16,145 nt of DNA from an uncultured Collinsella sp. (GTDB taxonomy: Bacteria; Actinomycetota; Coriobacteriia; Coriobacteriales; Coriobacteriaceae). How positions within the stretch are numbered: position 1 is the stretch's first letter; each line of letters starts with the position of its first letter. The notes beneath the pieces were generated by a model. It ran no database searches. It was not told where the DNA came from and saw only the letters and a program-made list of their open reading frames with translations. The stretch spans positions 1 through 16,145 of the forward strand of contig CABUSE010000016.1 of NCBI GenBank assembly GCA_902494135.1, written 5' to 3'. The position numbers and the translations under genes were made by a program. Positions 1 through 6,579 of the stretch are shown one piece after another.

Positions 1-487
1 GGATGAGCGGCTCCCACTGCGGGTCGTGCAGGGCCTCTTCGAAGCCGGAGTAGACGATGCCCATCTTGGACGCGGTGTCCTGCATGTTGTGGTAGACGAG
101 CTCGGAGTCGTACTGCGCGCCGACGCCCGCCAGGTAGCTGCGCTCGGCATCGGGGATACCCAGGCGCTCAAAGGTGTTCTTGATGTCGTCAGGCACCGAC
201 TCCCAGTCGTGCTTTTGATCGGTGTTGGGCTTGACGTAGGTGACGATGTTGTCCATGTCCAGGCCCTCGATGGAGGGGCCCCACGTCGGGTCGGGAAAAC
301 GATTGAAAATCTCGAGGGACTTTAAGCGCAGATCGAGCATCCACTGCGGCTCGTCCTTCTTGGCGCTGATCTCGCGCACGATGTCGGGCGTGATGCCGGC
401 GTCGAGGCGCTCGAATCCCTCCTCGCCATAGGTGAAGTCGTAGAGGCTGCGGTCGATGTCCGCGACCTCGGTGCGGTTCTTGGTCAT
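1..487 (-). CDS. sufB: SufB, Fe-S cluster scaffold subunit (N-terminal part, cut by window edge)
   Basis: This is the first 162 residues of SufB, the scaffold subunit of the SUF complex, which assembles Fe-S clusters in the cytoplasm together with the SufC ATPase. The translation starts MTKNRTEVADIDRSLYDF. It carries the SufB N-terminal signatures: a P-x-W-M-x-x-x-R-x-x-x-L-x-x-F helix at about residues 47-61 and P-T-W-G-P-S followed by a Y-V-K-P segment at about 67-87. The family is usually around 460-480 residues, so roughly two thirds lies beyond the left edge, including the cluster-binding beta-helix. The ATG at 487 is preceded by an AGGGG ribosome-binding site. It lies 12 bases after the sufC stop, so the two genes are almost certainly co-transcribed. 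Family recognition is from memory; confidence is high. Confidence 0.93.
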   Translation of the reverse strand, partial: MTKNRTEVADIDRSLYDFTYGEEGFERLDAGITPDIVREISAKKDEPQWMLDLRLKSLEIFNRFPDPTWGPSIEGLDMDNIVTYVKPNTDQKHDWESVPDDIKNTFERLGIPDAERSYLAGVGAQYDSELVYHNMQDTASKMGIVYSGFEEALHDPQWEPLI

Positions 488-499
488 TGCGTCGCCCCT

Positions 500-1300
500 T
501 TACGCCTGCTGCTCGGCAGCGGCGGCCTCGGCCTGGGCGCGCTGATCGGCGGCCTCGCGCTCGAAGGTCTCAAAGCCGTTCTTGTCGATCCAAGGGATCA
601 GCGAGGCGTCATCCTCGCGCACGATGTGGCCCTTCACCATAACGTGGACGCGGTCGACATCCAGGTGCTCCAGGATGCGCGTGTTGTGCGTGATAATGAG
701 CATGGAGCCGTTGCAGCTCTTGCGGTAGGCGTCCATGCCATGGCTGACGGTGGAGAGGGCGTCGACGTCCAGGCCCGAGTCAGTCTCGTCCAGGATGGCG
801 AGCTTGGGCTGCAGCAGCAGAAGCTGGAGCATCTCGACCTTCTTCTTCTCGCCGCCCGAGAAGCCCACGCCCAGCTCTCGGTTGAGGTAGGCGGTGTCCA
901 TGTTGAGCTCGGCCGCGAGCTCCTTGACGCGACGGCGGAACTCCTTGCCCTTCATCTCCAGGCCGGGGCGGCCGGCGATGCTGGCACGCAAAAAGCTCGA
1001 TAGCGGCACGCCCGGGATCTCGACCGGGGCCTGGAAGCTCAGGAACAGGCCGGCGCGGGAGCGCTTGTCGGTGGTGAGCTCGGTGATGTCCTGGCCGTCA
1101 AAGACGATGCGGCCGTCGTTGACGGTATAGACGGGGTCGCCCATGACCAGGTGGCCGAGGGTGGACTTGCCGGCGCCGTTGGGTCCCATCAGCACGTGGG
1201 TCTCGCCGGCGGCGACGTTGAGGTTGACGTTGTGGAGGATGGTCTTCTCGTCCACGGAGGCGGTCAGACCTTCGATGGAAAGCAGCGGATTTGCGCTCAT
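500..1300 (-). CDS. sufC: SufC, Fe-S assembly ABC-type ATPase
   Basis: SufC is the soluble ABC ATPase that drives conformational change in the SufBC(D) scaffold during Fe-S cluster assembly. All ABC motifs are intact in the 266-residue protein: Walker A GPNGAGKST (39-47), Q-loop Q90, signature FSGGEKKK (147-154), Walker B LAILDETDSGLD (167-178) and switch His205. FSGGEKKK and the D-E-T-D-S-G-L-D Walker B are typical of SufC rather than of transport ATPases. There are no membrane segments. The tail (about 250-266) is Ala/Gln/Glu-rich. I chose the ATG at 1300 because GAGAGGAA lies just upstream; an in-frame ATG at 1330 would add ten residues and has no good site. It is the first gene of the suf operon, followed at once by sufB, and is probably regulated by the divergent Rrf2 protein. 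Confidence 0.96.
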   Translation of the reverse strand: MSANPLLSIEGLTASVDEKTILHNVNLNVAAGETHVLMGPNGAGKSTLGHLVMGDPVYTVNDGRIVFDGQDITELTTDKRSRAGLFLSFQAPVEIPGVPLSSFLRASIAGRPGLEMKGKEFRRRVKELAAELNMDTAYLNRELGVGFSGGEKKKVEMLQLLLLQPKLAILDETDSGLDVDALSTVSHGMDAYRKSCNGSMLIITHNTRILEHLDVDRVHVMVKGHIVREDDASLIPWIDKNGFETFEREAADQRAQAEAAAAEQQA

Positions 1301-1319
1301 GCTGTTCCTCTCTGTATAT

Positions 1320-1339
1320 GGTGTACTCATAGGTGTACT
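1320..1339. repeat. Short direct repeat in suf leader
   Basis: GGTGTACT occurs twice, at 1320-1327 and 1332-1339, twelve bases apart start to start, inside the untranslated leader of sufC. It could be a second regulatory site or chance; nothing else supports a role. Confidence 0.3.
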
Positions 1340-1364
1340 AAACCCTAGGAATCTTCTCGGAATA

Positions 1365-1392
1365 AAGTTACTATGGGTTCGGCGTTAGTCAA
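1365..1392 (-). promoter_or_regulatory. Candidate suf operon promoter
   Basis: Reading the minus strand, TTGACT (complement of 1387-1392) is a 5/6 match to the -35 box. A 16-base spacer leads to TAACTT (complement of 1365-1370), a weak -10 box. The position gives a leader of roughly 55-60 bases before the sufC ATG at 1300. The weak -10 and the overlap of the -35 with an inverted repeat fit a regulated promoter. Found by eye. Confidence 0.5.
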
Positions 1393-1408
1393 GGGAAAAC
1401 CCGACTAA
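1385..1408. promoter_or_regulatory. Inverted repeat over the suf -35 box, candidate Rrf2 operator
   Basis: TTAGTC (1385-1390) and GACTAA (1403-1408) are perfect reverse complements. Nested inside is GGG-AAAA-CCC (1393-1402), with two unpaired A at 1391-1392. The left arm overlaps the suf -35 hexamer. Placement between suf and a divergent Rrf2-type regulator makes it the best operator candidate in the region. The arms share GACT/AGTC with IscR-type sites but in the opposite orientation, so the match to that consensus is not direct. Confidence 0.45.
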
Positions 1409-1480
1409 TCCACTCGACTTTTCTAGATGTGGGACAAATTCATCGGTTATGTATGTCCCCAGCGTTATGGAAGGGTAGGT

Positions 1481-1912
1481 ATGCTCATTTCTTCCAAGGG
1501 CCGCTATGCCCTCCGATTGATGATCTATATCGCAGCGCTTGGCGACGCCGAGGGCAAGATTGCCCTGCGCGAGGTCGCCGACCGCGAGCATATCTCGCAA
1601 AAGTATTTGGAGCAGCTGGTGCGTCCGCTTATGAAGGCTGGCCTGCTTAAGAGCGTGCGCGGCAAGGGCGGCGGCTACATGATGGCCAAGGACCCGGCTG
1701 AGGTGCGCGCCGGCGATATCTTGCGTGCCGTCGAGGGCAGCACGGCTCCGGTGGCGTGCGACGGCATCGACAACAGCTGCACCCGCAGCGATCTTTGCTC
1801 GACCGTCAAGTTCTGGCGTGGTCTGGACGACGTGATCGAAAAGTACGTCGACGGCGTGACGTTGGCCGACCTGGCCACCGTTCCCGAGATCAACTTTGAC
1901 ATTAAGCTGTAG
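1481..1912 (+). CDS. Rrf2/IscR-family transcriptional regulator, probable Fe-S sensor controlling suf
   Basis: This 143-residue Rrf2-family winged-helix protein begins with the family hallmark MLISSKGRYALRLM. The DNA-binding helices lie around 28-50 (A-L-R-E-V-A-D...I-S-x-K-Y-L-E-Q-L) and the wing carries G-K-G-G-G-Y (61-66). Three cysteines, C93-X6-C100-X5-C106, sit where IscR, NsrR and RsrR hold a [2Fe-2S] or [4Fe-4S] cluster, so this protein probably senses Fe-S or redox state. Spacing differs slightly from IscR (X5/X5), so calling it IscR itself would go too far. The ATG at 1481 is chosen because homologues start at this motif and GGAAGGGTAGG precedes it; an ATG at 1427 adds 18 unrelated residues. 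It is divergent from sufCB with an inverted repeat between them, the usual layout for an Rrf2 regulator of suf. The next gene starts 8 bases after its stop. Confidence 0.9.
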   Translation: MLISSKGRYALRLMIYIAALGDAEGKIALREVADREHISQKYLEQLVRPLMKAGLLKSVRGKGGGYMMAKDPAEVRAGDILRAVEGSTAPVACDGIDNSCTRSDLCSTVKFWRGLDDVIEKYVDGVTLADLATVPEINFDIKL

Positions 1913-1920
1913 GGGTGCAA

Positions 1921-2208
1921 ATGGCATCTCTCGACAAGGTGTACAAGCAAATCGAAGTTTTTGCTCGGGAATGTGACGCCGAGAAGGTCGTGCTGTTTGG
2001 GTCTCGCGCTCGAGGTGACAACTTGCCCAAGAGCGATATTGACATCGCCGTAGCAGGTTGCCGGGATTTCGGCCGCTTCTCATATTTGATCGATGAACGT
2101 CTTGATACTCTTTTAGATGTAGATGTCGTCAATCTCGACGAGTCCTTATCGCAGCAATTGCTCGATGAAATTGCCAGGGATGGTGTGATTCTGTATGAAA
2201 AAATATGA
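1921..2208 (+). CDS. MntA-like minimal nucleotidyltransferase (antitoxin of a HEPN/MNT pair)
   Basis: A 95-residue minimal nucleotidyltransferase. The catalytic motif G27-S28-X10-D39-I-D41 (starting GSRARG) is intact, and a later hydrophobic V-D-V-V strand at 67-70 could supply the third acidic residue. In characterised MntA-HepT pairs this enzyme transfers AMP to a tyrosine of the HEPN toxin and so neutralises it. The ATG at 1921 is chosen because AGGGG at 1911-1915 sits five bases upstream; a GTG at 1915 would fall inside that site. The 3' end overlaps the next gene by 14 bases, the tight coupling expected of a toxin-antitoxin operon. It follows the Rrf2 gene by 8 bases and may be transcribed with it. 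The pair uses more AT-rich codons than its neighbours, which hints at acquisition. Confidence 0.85.
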   Translation: MASLDKVYKQIEVFARECDAEKVVLFGSRARGDNLPKSDIDIAVAGCRDFGRFSYLIDERLDTLLDVDVVNLDESLSQQLLDEIARDGVILYEKI

Positions 2209-2614
2209 GAACTTTGTCAGCGCCTTGGCGAATCTTGAGGATGCGCCCAATCAGGATCTCAACAATGATTTTGTTCAGAGTGGATTGATTAATAAGTTCA
2301 ATCTTCAATTTGAACTGAGCTGGAAGCTTCTTAAGCGTCTGCTCGAGTATGAGGGCGCCACGCTTGCCGCGTCGGGGTCTCCTCGCGCCATCTTGAAGGA
2401 GTCGTACCGATTCTACGACTTTATTGATGAGGCAGCCTGGCTAGATATGCTCAGAGACCGCAATACGAACGTCCATATCTATGACAACAAGCTCGCTCAA
2501 GATTTGATTCAGCGCATCTTGAACGTCTATATCCCCGCATTCTGCCAGCTGAGGGACGGGCTGATGGAGCGTTACGGCGAGCTTCTGTTGGCGCCCGACG
2601 ACCAGTTTGTTTAA
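2195..2614 (+). CDS. HepT-like HEPN protein (HI0074/nucleotidyltransferase substrate-binding family)
   Basis: This 139-residue, largely helical protein belongs to the HI0074 family, the HEPN partners of minimal nucleotidyltransferases. It carries R89-NTNV-H94-I-Y96, an intact R-X4-H-X-Y motif. In HepT toxins this motif is the RNase active site, and its tyrosine is the AMP acceptor for MntA. The F-N-L-Q-F-E-L-S-W-K-L-L-K segment (35-47) is typical of the family. By established knowledge of these pairs, the likely role is a toxin neutralised by the upstream enzyme; the ORF overlap (14 bases) supports this. Here the nucleotidyltransferase comes first, as in HI0073-HI0074, unlike the toxin-first order of the Shewanella pair. 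It could also be a substrate-binding partner with another role, since not all HI0074 members are proven toxins. Confidence 0.83.
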   Translation: MKKYENFVSALANLEDAPNQDLNNDFVQSGLINKFNLQFELSWKLLKRLLEYEGATLAASGSPRAILKESYRFYDFIDEAAWLDMLRDRNTNVHIYDNKLAQDLIQRILNVYIPAFCQLRDGLMERYGELLLAPDDQFV

Positions 2615-2630
2615 TTCCTTAAGATTTCGC

Positions 2631-2672
2631 GGAGGGTTGTTGCCGTTTACCGAGGGGTTGTTGTGCAACAAC
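2631..2672. repeat. GTTGTTG repeat cluster upstream of the surface-protein gene
   Basis: Two similar direct copies, GGAGGG-TTGTTG at 2631-2642 and CGAGGGG-TTGTTG at 2651-2663, lie about two helical turns apart. A third, inverted arm CAACAAC at 2666-2672 makes GTTGTTG-TG-CAACAAC (2657-2672) a near-perfect palindrome. The block sits 70-110 bases before the surface-protein start. It could be an operator or a weak hairpin. A poor promoter candidate overlaps it (TTGTGC at 2661, AATACT at 2684, 17-base spacer). Confidence 0.4.
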
Positions 2673-2741
2673 GGGCGAGCTGCAATACTTTTTTTATCTT
2701 TGCAAACTGAACTTTAACTACACCAATGCAGGGAGGATCTT

Positions 2742-4559
2742 ATGCAGCCCAAGCATTCTGCTATTGTCGCGGGCCTGACGTTGGCGCTTTCGTTTGGCGC
2801 CGTTTCCGCGCCGGCACCTGTCGCTGCCGAGGAGCCCACGCCGGGCGTTGCCTCGGATGCCACCGATATCGATAAGGGTCTCTACACCCAGCAGTCCTTC
2901 TCGGGCGTGCTGAGGTCGGTCCAGGGCGTTTCGTTTGTCAACGTGACTCCCGAGATGAAGTACTTTACCAAGTACGAGAGCCATGGTAACTACAACCAGG
3001 GATTTTCGTATGGTGACGGCTATAACGCACTGGGTTACTATCAGTTTGATCGCCGCTGGTCGCTCATTCCGTTTATGAAGCAGGTTTACAACTACGATTC
3101 TGCCAAGTACAGCATGCTCAAGGATGCGATTGATCGCGGCAGCGAGATTTCCAACACGAGCAATGCCATGTATGAGAACGGCCAGCTCACCGAGTTGGGC
3201 CGTATTGCGCAGGAGGCCTTTCAGGGTGCTTACAACACCGATCCTGTTGAGTTCTCAGCACTTCAAGATGCTTATGCGTACAACTCGTACTATGCGGTGA
3301 CCGAGGCGTGGCTCAAGAGCGGCCTGGGTATTGACATTTCGGGCCGCGCCGACTGCGTCAAGGGCATGGTGTGGAGCATTACCAACATGTGCGGCACTGG
3401 TGGCTGCAGGGACTTTTTCCGCTGGGCGAATCTTTCCAACGATATGTCCGATCGCGAGTTTGTGACGGCGCTTTCCAACAGCGTGGTCAATAACGTGGCG
3501 ACCAAGTATTCGAGCCAACCCCAGTATCATGAGGGCTGGAAGAACCGCTACCGCAACGAGCTAAAGGACTGCTTGGTTTATATCGCTGAGGACGAGGCTG
3601 CCGCCGCGACGCCCGTGCAGCCCGAGCCCACACCGGCGCCCTCGCCGACACCTGATTCGAATGACGACTCGAGTGACGATGCCAACGATGACAGGATGGA
3701 TGCGCCCTCGACCGATGCTGACGGTAATGGCTCTGCTGGTGGCACTACCAACGACGGCTCTACCTCGAACGGCTCCGATTCGAACGGCTCTGCTGCGGGC
3801 GATTCGCCTTCAAGCTCTGCCGGCAATACGGACAGCGACGCTTCTGGTTCGACCGGCGCTGACACCTCTAACTCATCTACCGGCTCGAGCGATTCGTCCG
3901 TTGACACCGGCTCTAACAACGGCTCCGGCTCTGACGCAACCCCTGATTCCGATGCTTCCAAGGACGATTCGAATAAGGCGCCGGACGCTCCCGTTGCTTC
4001 GCCGGACAAGAAGCCTTCTTTCTCCGAGCAGCTTGGTTCTACGCTGGGTTCTTCGCTGATGGCTGGCGTTAATAACGGTTCGGCCCAGAACAAGGACAAC
4101 TCTGATCAGGCTTCCACGGAAAAGACCGAAGCCGTAAAGGGCGACTCCAAGGACAAGGCTTCCGAGAAGACCGAATCCGATAAGGGTTCTAGCTCTGAGG
4201 AGAAGGACGACAAGTCCACTCAGAAGAAGGACGAGGGTAAGAAGTCTGAATCTGAGGAGAAGGACGAGAACAAGGACAAGACCGAGGACGGAAAGCAGCA
4301 GGGCGAGGACGGCGGTAAGAGCAACACCGACAAACAGGTCCATGAGCAAAATGACTCCAAAACGGTGACCACTACGACCACGACGACCACCACAACCAAG
4401 TCATCTGGCGGCAATATGCCCAAGACGGGCGATCTGATTGTGATGGCGAGCCTTGCCAGCGCGAGCTTGGCCACACTGGGCGCTACGTCTATCGTAAGTG
4501 GTAAGCATAAGCTCGATCAGCAGAAGAAGGCTTCTGGGGAGGATGGCTCGGAGGAGTAG
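2742..4559 (+). CDS. Wall-anchored secreted protein with lysozyme-like domain, low-complexity stalk and MPKTG sorting signal
   Basis: A 605-residue cell-surface protein. It has a Sec signal peptide (hydrophobic core about 8-27, likely cut after A-P-V-A-A near residue 29). The N-terminal domain (about 70-280) has KYES-HGNY then G-Y-N-A-L-G-Y-Y-Q-F-D (77-103), resembling the E-S-x-G-N-x...G-x-Y-Q-F core of lytic transglycosylase/muramidase-like proteins, with Glu79 as candidate catalytic acid. Cys205, 217, 222 and 278 could form disulfides. Next is a Pro/Thr stretch (290-304), a Ser/Gly/Asp/Asn-rich region, a Lys/Glu/Ser-rich region and a poly-Thr tract. The C-terminus has MPKTG (559-563), a hydrophobic helix (565-586) and a KHK stop-transfer. 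MPKTG is an LPXTG variant, so sortase anchoring is inferred. The start has GGGAGG at 2731-2736. A terminator follows the gene. The hydrolase assignment is by motif only. Confidence 0.85.
   Translation: MQPKHSAIVAGLTLALSFGAVSAPAPVAAEEPTPGVASDATDIDKGLYTQQSFSGVLRSVQGVSFVNVTPEMKYFTKYESHGNYNQGFSYGDGYNALGYYQFDRRWSLIPFMKQVYNYDSAKYSMLKDAIDRGSEISNTSNAMYENGQLTELGRIAQEAFQGAYNTDPVEFSALQDAYAYNSYYAVTEAWLKSGLGIDISGRADCVKGMVWSITNMCGTGGCRDFFRWANLSNDMSDREFVTALSNSVVNNVATKYSSQPQYHEGWKNRYRNELKDCLVYIAEDEAAAATPVQPEPTPAPSPTPDSNDDSSDDANDDRMDAPSTDADGNGSAGGTTNDGSTSNGSDSNGSAAGDSPSSSAGNTDSDASGSTGADTSNSSTGSSDSSVDTGSNNGSGSDATPDSDASKDDSNKAPDAPVASPDKKPSFSEQLGSTLGSSLMAGVNNGSAQNKDNSDQASTEKTEAVKGDSKDKASEKTESDKGSSSEEKDDKSTQKKDEGKKSESEEKDENKDKTEDGKQQGEDGGKSNTDKQVHEQNDSKTVTTTTTTTTTTKSSGGNMPKTGDLIVMASLASASLATLGATSIVSGKHKLDQQKKASGEDGSEE
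3645..4397 (+). repeat. Low-complexity stalk-coding region
   Basis: Codes for residues 302-552 of the surface protein. There are two compositional blocks: Ser/Gly/Asp/Asn-rich (about 302-410) and Lys/Glu/Asp/Ser-rich (about 450-540), ending in ten consecutive Thr. The Thr run uses mixed ACN codons (ACC, ACT, ACG, ACA), so slippage of a pure triplet is limited. Such regions commonly span the peptidoglycan and vary in length between strains. Confidence 0.75.
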
Positions 4560-4588
4560 CCTTTCAGATTGTTTTCAAAGCGTTTGAG

Positions 4589-4625
4589 ACGGGGTCCGGT
4601 GCAGCCGCATCGGATCCCGTTTTTG
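4589..4625 (+). terminator. Intrinsic terminator of the surface-protein gene
   Basis: ACGGGGTCCG (4589-4598) pairs with CGGATCCCGT (4611-4620), a ten-base stem with one G-U, around a 12-base loop. A run of five T (4620-4624) follows. It begins 30 bases after the stop codon. Confidence 0.85.
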
Positions 4626-4634
4626 TTGCACAAC
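4625..4634. repeat. GTTGCACAAC palindrome
   Basis: GTTG-CA-CAAC lies just after the terminator, about 64 bases before the -35 of the next gene. It belongs to a 12-base string, TTGTTGCACAAC (4623-4634), that also occurs on the minus strand at 2660-2671 in front of the surface-protein gene. A shared regulator site is possible but a 12-mer match in 16 kb can be chance. Confidence 0.3.
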
Positions 4635-4697
4635 GATTTGTTATGCCCCCTCGGGGCGTCAGTTGCTACCGTTGCCCGAAACCTTTGCAAGTCGATA

Positions 4698-4725
4698 TTG
4701 TTGCGCTCCGCCTGCTCGTTACAAT
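4698..4725 (+). promoter_or_regulatory. Promoter candidate for the AAA-ATPase-like gene
   Basis: TTGTTG (4698-4703), a 16-base spacer and TACAAT (4720-4725, 5/6 match to the -10 consensus) sit 33 bases before the GTG start at 4759. The intervening leader has GAGGGAGA as ribosome-binding site. The rest of the 4560-4758 gap holds only the terminator and the GTTG palindrome. Confidence 0.6.
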
Positions 4726-4758
4726 GGGCATCGTGCTGCGTTAGAGGGAGAGTTTACG

Positions 4759-6555
4759 GTGTCTGAACAGGTGAATTGTGGTTTTATTCATGCGTTTGGT
4801 GCGCGGTTGCTCAATCATGCGGATAACGCAGCTCTACCGGTTGATGTACACGACTTTTCCGATGCAATTAATCGGTGTTTACTCATCGATAAAACCATGT
4901 TTATTGCCGATGTGTTGGACTGCGACGCGTCCGTTGTGGTGTGCTGTCGACCCGAGGGTTTTGGCAAGAGCATGAACTTGTCGATGCTCAGGGCTTTTCT
5001 GGAGCGTCCAGCGGTCGGTCGCGCCGGTGGGATCTCGTTTGCCGATGCTCAGATTTGGGATGCGGACAGCGGGCGTTATCGGGATGAGTACGCTTGCTAT
5101 CCGGTGATATCGCTGGACTTTTCTGGCGCTGCGAGGCGTGGCGCCGCTGTTGCCGGCGTCGTGCGCGATGCCCTTTCGGGCGAGTGCGCTCGCTTGTTGG
5201 CGCTCTTGGAGGCCCCGGATTTAGCTCGAGATAAGGTGCGTCACATCGAACGTGTTGCGCGTGGCGCGGCGAGCGAGGACGAGGTCGCCTCGGTGCTTGG
5301 CGTGCTCATTGAGTTGCTGGAGATTGCCTGCGATGAGCAAGTTGTATTGCTCGTTGATGGGTACGACGCGGCGTGGTTGGGCCGTGCGAGCGCAAGGGGC
5401 GCTTCCGGCGCCGATCCGGCAGGGCTACTTGACCGTGTGCTGTTTGACGCCATTGCTGCCGCGGGCCATTCGCTACGCTTCGCATGTCTGATGGGGGAGT
5501 GTCCCGGCCCTGCCGAAGCGGCGCTTTCTTTGCACGGCTGCTCGTATTATCTGACGACGCCGCTTTCGACGTGGTGTGACCGTTGGTTCGGCTTTTCGGA
5601 TGCCGAGGTCCAGGCTCTGTTGAATCATGCTGGGCGCGAGGAATACCTTGATGATGCGCGTGAATGGCTCGAGGGATATCGGTTTGGTAGGGATTATTGC
5701 TCGAATCCAGCGCGTGTGATCGGTTTTCTGGACCGAGGCTGCACGGCGCCCGTGTGTGCCGATCTGTATGGATATGCCGATTGCCTGAGTAAGGTAGTTG
5801 CCGGGTGGAATCTCGACCGCCTTTCGGTCTTGTTCGATTTGCTCGAGGCCCATGGGTGCGCTGAGGTCCCGCTTTGTTTGGGCACTGCAGAGCCAGATGT
5901 CTCGCCTGACGATGGCATGTGGACAGCGCTATATTTGTCCGGTTTCCTGACGACGGATATGACTGAGGAGCCAGAGCATGGCGATCGCCTCCGTGCTTTG
6001 CGATTGCCCAATAAAGAGCTTCGCCAGGCCTTGCGTCTAGTGATTGTTGAGTGGTTTGAGTGCGCTGCCGAAGACATTCGAGACGTCGATGCGTTTCGCG
6101 ACGGGCTGTGCCGTGGGAACGAGGATACCGTGAAGCGGGCGCTAAGCCGCATCCTGGGGGATGCGGGAATCGGTGAGACCGACCCAGATAAGCCGCTGCC
6201 ATATCATCTGCTCTTGCAGGGGCTCTGCTTTGGCTTGCCGGGCTATGCCAATCCTGCTTCGAGGCGAAAGTGTGGCGCGGGTCGCTGGGACATCCAGGTT
6301 TTTCCTACGGGCGCTGTGTTCGACATAGCCGATACGATTGGCATGCTGGACGAGCGCCCGCTTATAACGATCAATATGATGTATGACCCCGATGTGGATG
6401 CGCTGGGGTTGGAATTGCTGGCCGTGCAGTCGCTACTCGACATAGAGCGCGATGGCATCGACGAAATCCGTGTACCGCGCCCCGGCGTGGGTCGCATGCG
6501 CTGGGGGTTCGGTTTTGATGGGCAGCATGTGGCTACGGTGTGCCAGCGGCTTTAA
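4759..6555 (+). CDS. AAA-ATPase-like/PD-(D/E)XK (DUF1703) family protein with degraded catalytic motifs
   Basis: A 598-residue member of the widespread family joining an AAA-ATPase-like domain (PF09820) to a C-terminal PD-(D/E)XK domain (PF08011); its biological role is unknown. Seen: I-D-K-T (43-46), the family anchor before the P-loop; P-loop RPEGFGKS (64-71, usually RPRRFGKT/S); Walker B region VVLLVDGYD (195-203, usually D-E-Y-D); the W-L-E-G-Y-R-F-G core (303-310); and G-R-W-D (508-511), matching the family G-R-x-D before the nuclease core. Where relatives have an I-x-E-L-K strand, this has LITINMMYD (535-543), so the nuclease Glu and Lys are absent. With the Walker B Glu replaced by Gly202-203-region sequence (D-G-Y-D), both sites look impaired. 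The reading frame is intact. The GTG at 4759 is chosen for GAGGGAGA upstream; an ATG at 4663 lies before the promoter candidate. It ends 24 bases from a convergent gene. Confidence 0.78.
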   Translation: MSEQVNCGFIHAFGARLLNHADNAALPVDVHDFSDAINRCLLIDKTMFIADVLDCDASVVVCCRPEGFGKSMNLSMLRAFLERPAVGRAGGISFADAQIWDADSGRYRDEYACYPVISLDFSGAARRGAAVAGVVRDALSGECARLLALLEAPDLARDKVRHIERVARGAASEDEVASVLGVLIELLEIACDEQVVLLVDGYDAAWLGRASARGASGADPAGLLDRVLFDAIAAAGHSLRFACLMGECPGPAEAALSLHGCSYYLTTPLSTWCDRWFGFSDAEVQALLNHAGREEYLDDAREWLEGYRFGRDYCSNPARVIGFLDRGCTAPVCADLYGYADCLSKVVAGWNLDRLSVLFDLLEAHGCAEVPLCLGTAEPDVSPDDGMWTALYLSGFLTTDMTEEPEHGDRLRALRLPNKELRQALRLVIVEWFECAAEDIRDVDAFRDGLCRGNEDTVKRALSRILGDAGIGETDPDKPLPYHLLLQGLCFGLPGYANPASRRKCGAGRWDIQVFPTGAVFDIADTIGMLDERPLITINMMYDPDVDALGLELLAVQSLLDIERDGIDEIRVPRPGVGRMRWGFGFDGQHVATVCQRL

Positions 6556-6579
6556 GCGCCGAGATGTTTCCGGCTTCCG

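Noticed and set aside
26..325. 99-codon plus-strand frame at the left edge
   Set aside because: It is opposite sufB, whose translation matches the family over the whole stretch.
1427..1480. Longer start for the Rrf2 regulator
   Set aside because: The extra 18 residues do not resemble the family, whose members begin at the M-x-I-S-x-K-G-R-Y-A motif, and a ribosome-binding site precedes 1481.
2689..2697. T-rich run before the surface-protein gene as a terminator for the toxin-antitoxin pair
   Set aside because: The GTTGTTG palindrome is 17 bases upstream and AT-rich, with no stable stem directly before the T-run; it fits a promoter region better.
3578..4349. Minus-strand frames of Ser/Glu- and Leu/Val-rich composition opposite the surface-protein stalk
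   Set aside because: They are direct complements of the repetitive Ser/Asp/Lys codons and have no start signals.
4663..4758. Longer start for the AAA-ATPase-like gene
   Set aside because: The ATG at 4663 lies upstream of the best promoter, and the added residues are Cys/Arg/Pro-rich and unlike the family. The GTG at 4759 has a good ribosome-binding site.
5306..6202. 298-codon minus-strand open frame, rich in Arg/His/Pro/Thr, inside the AAA-ATPase-like gene
   Set aside because: Composition is typical of a shifted GC-rich shadow frame; the sense gene has family motifs throughout.
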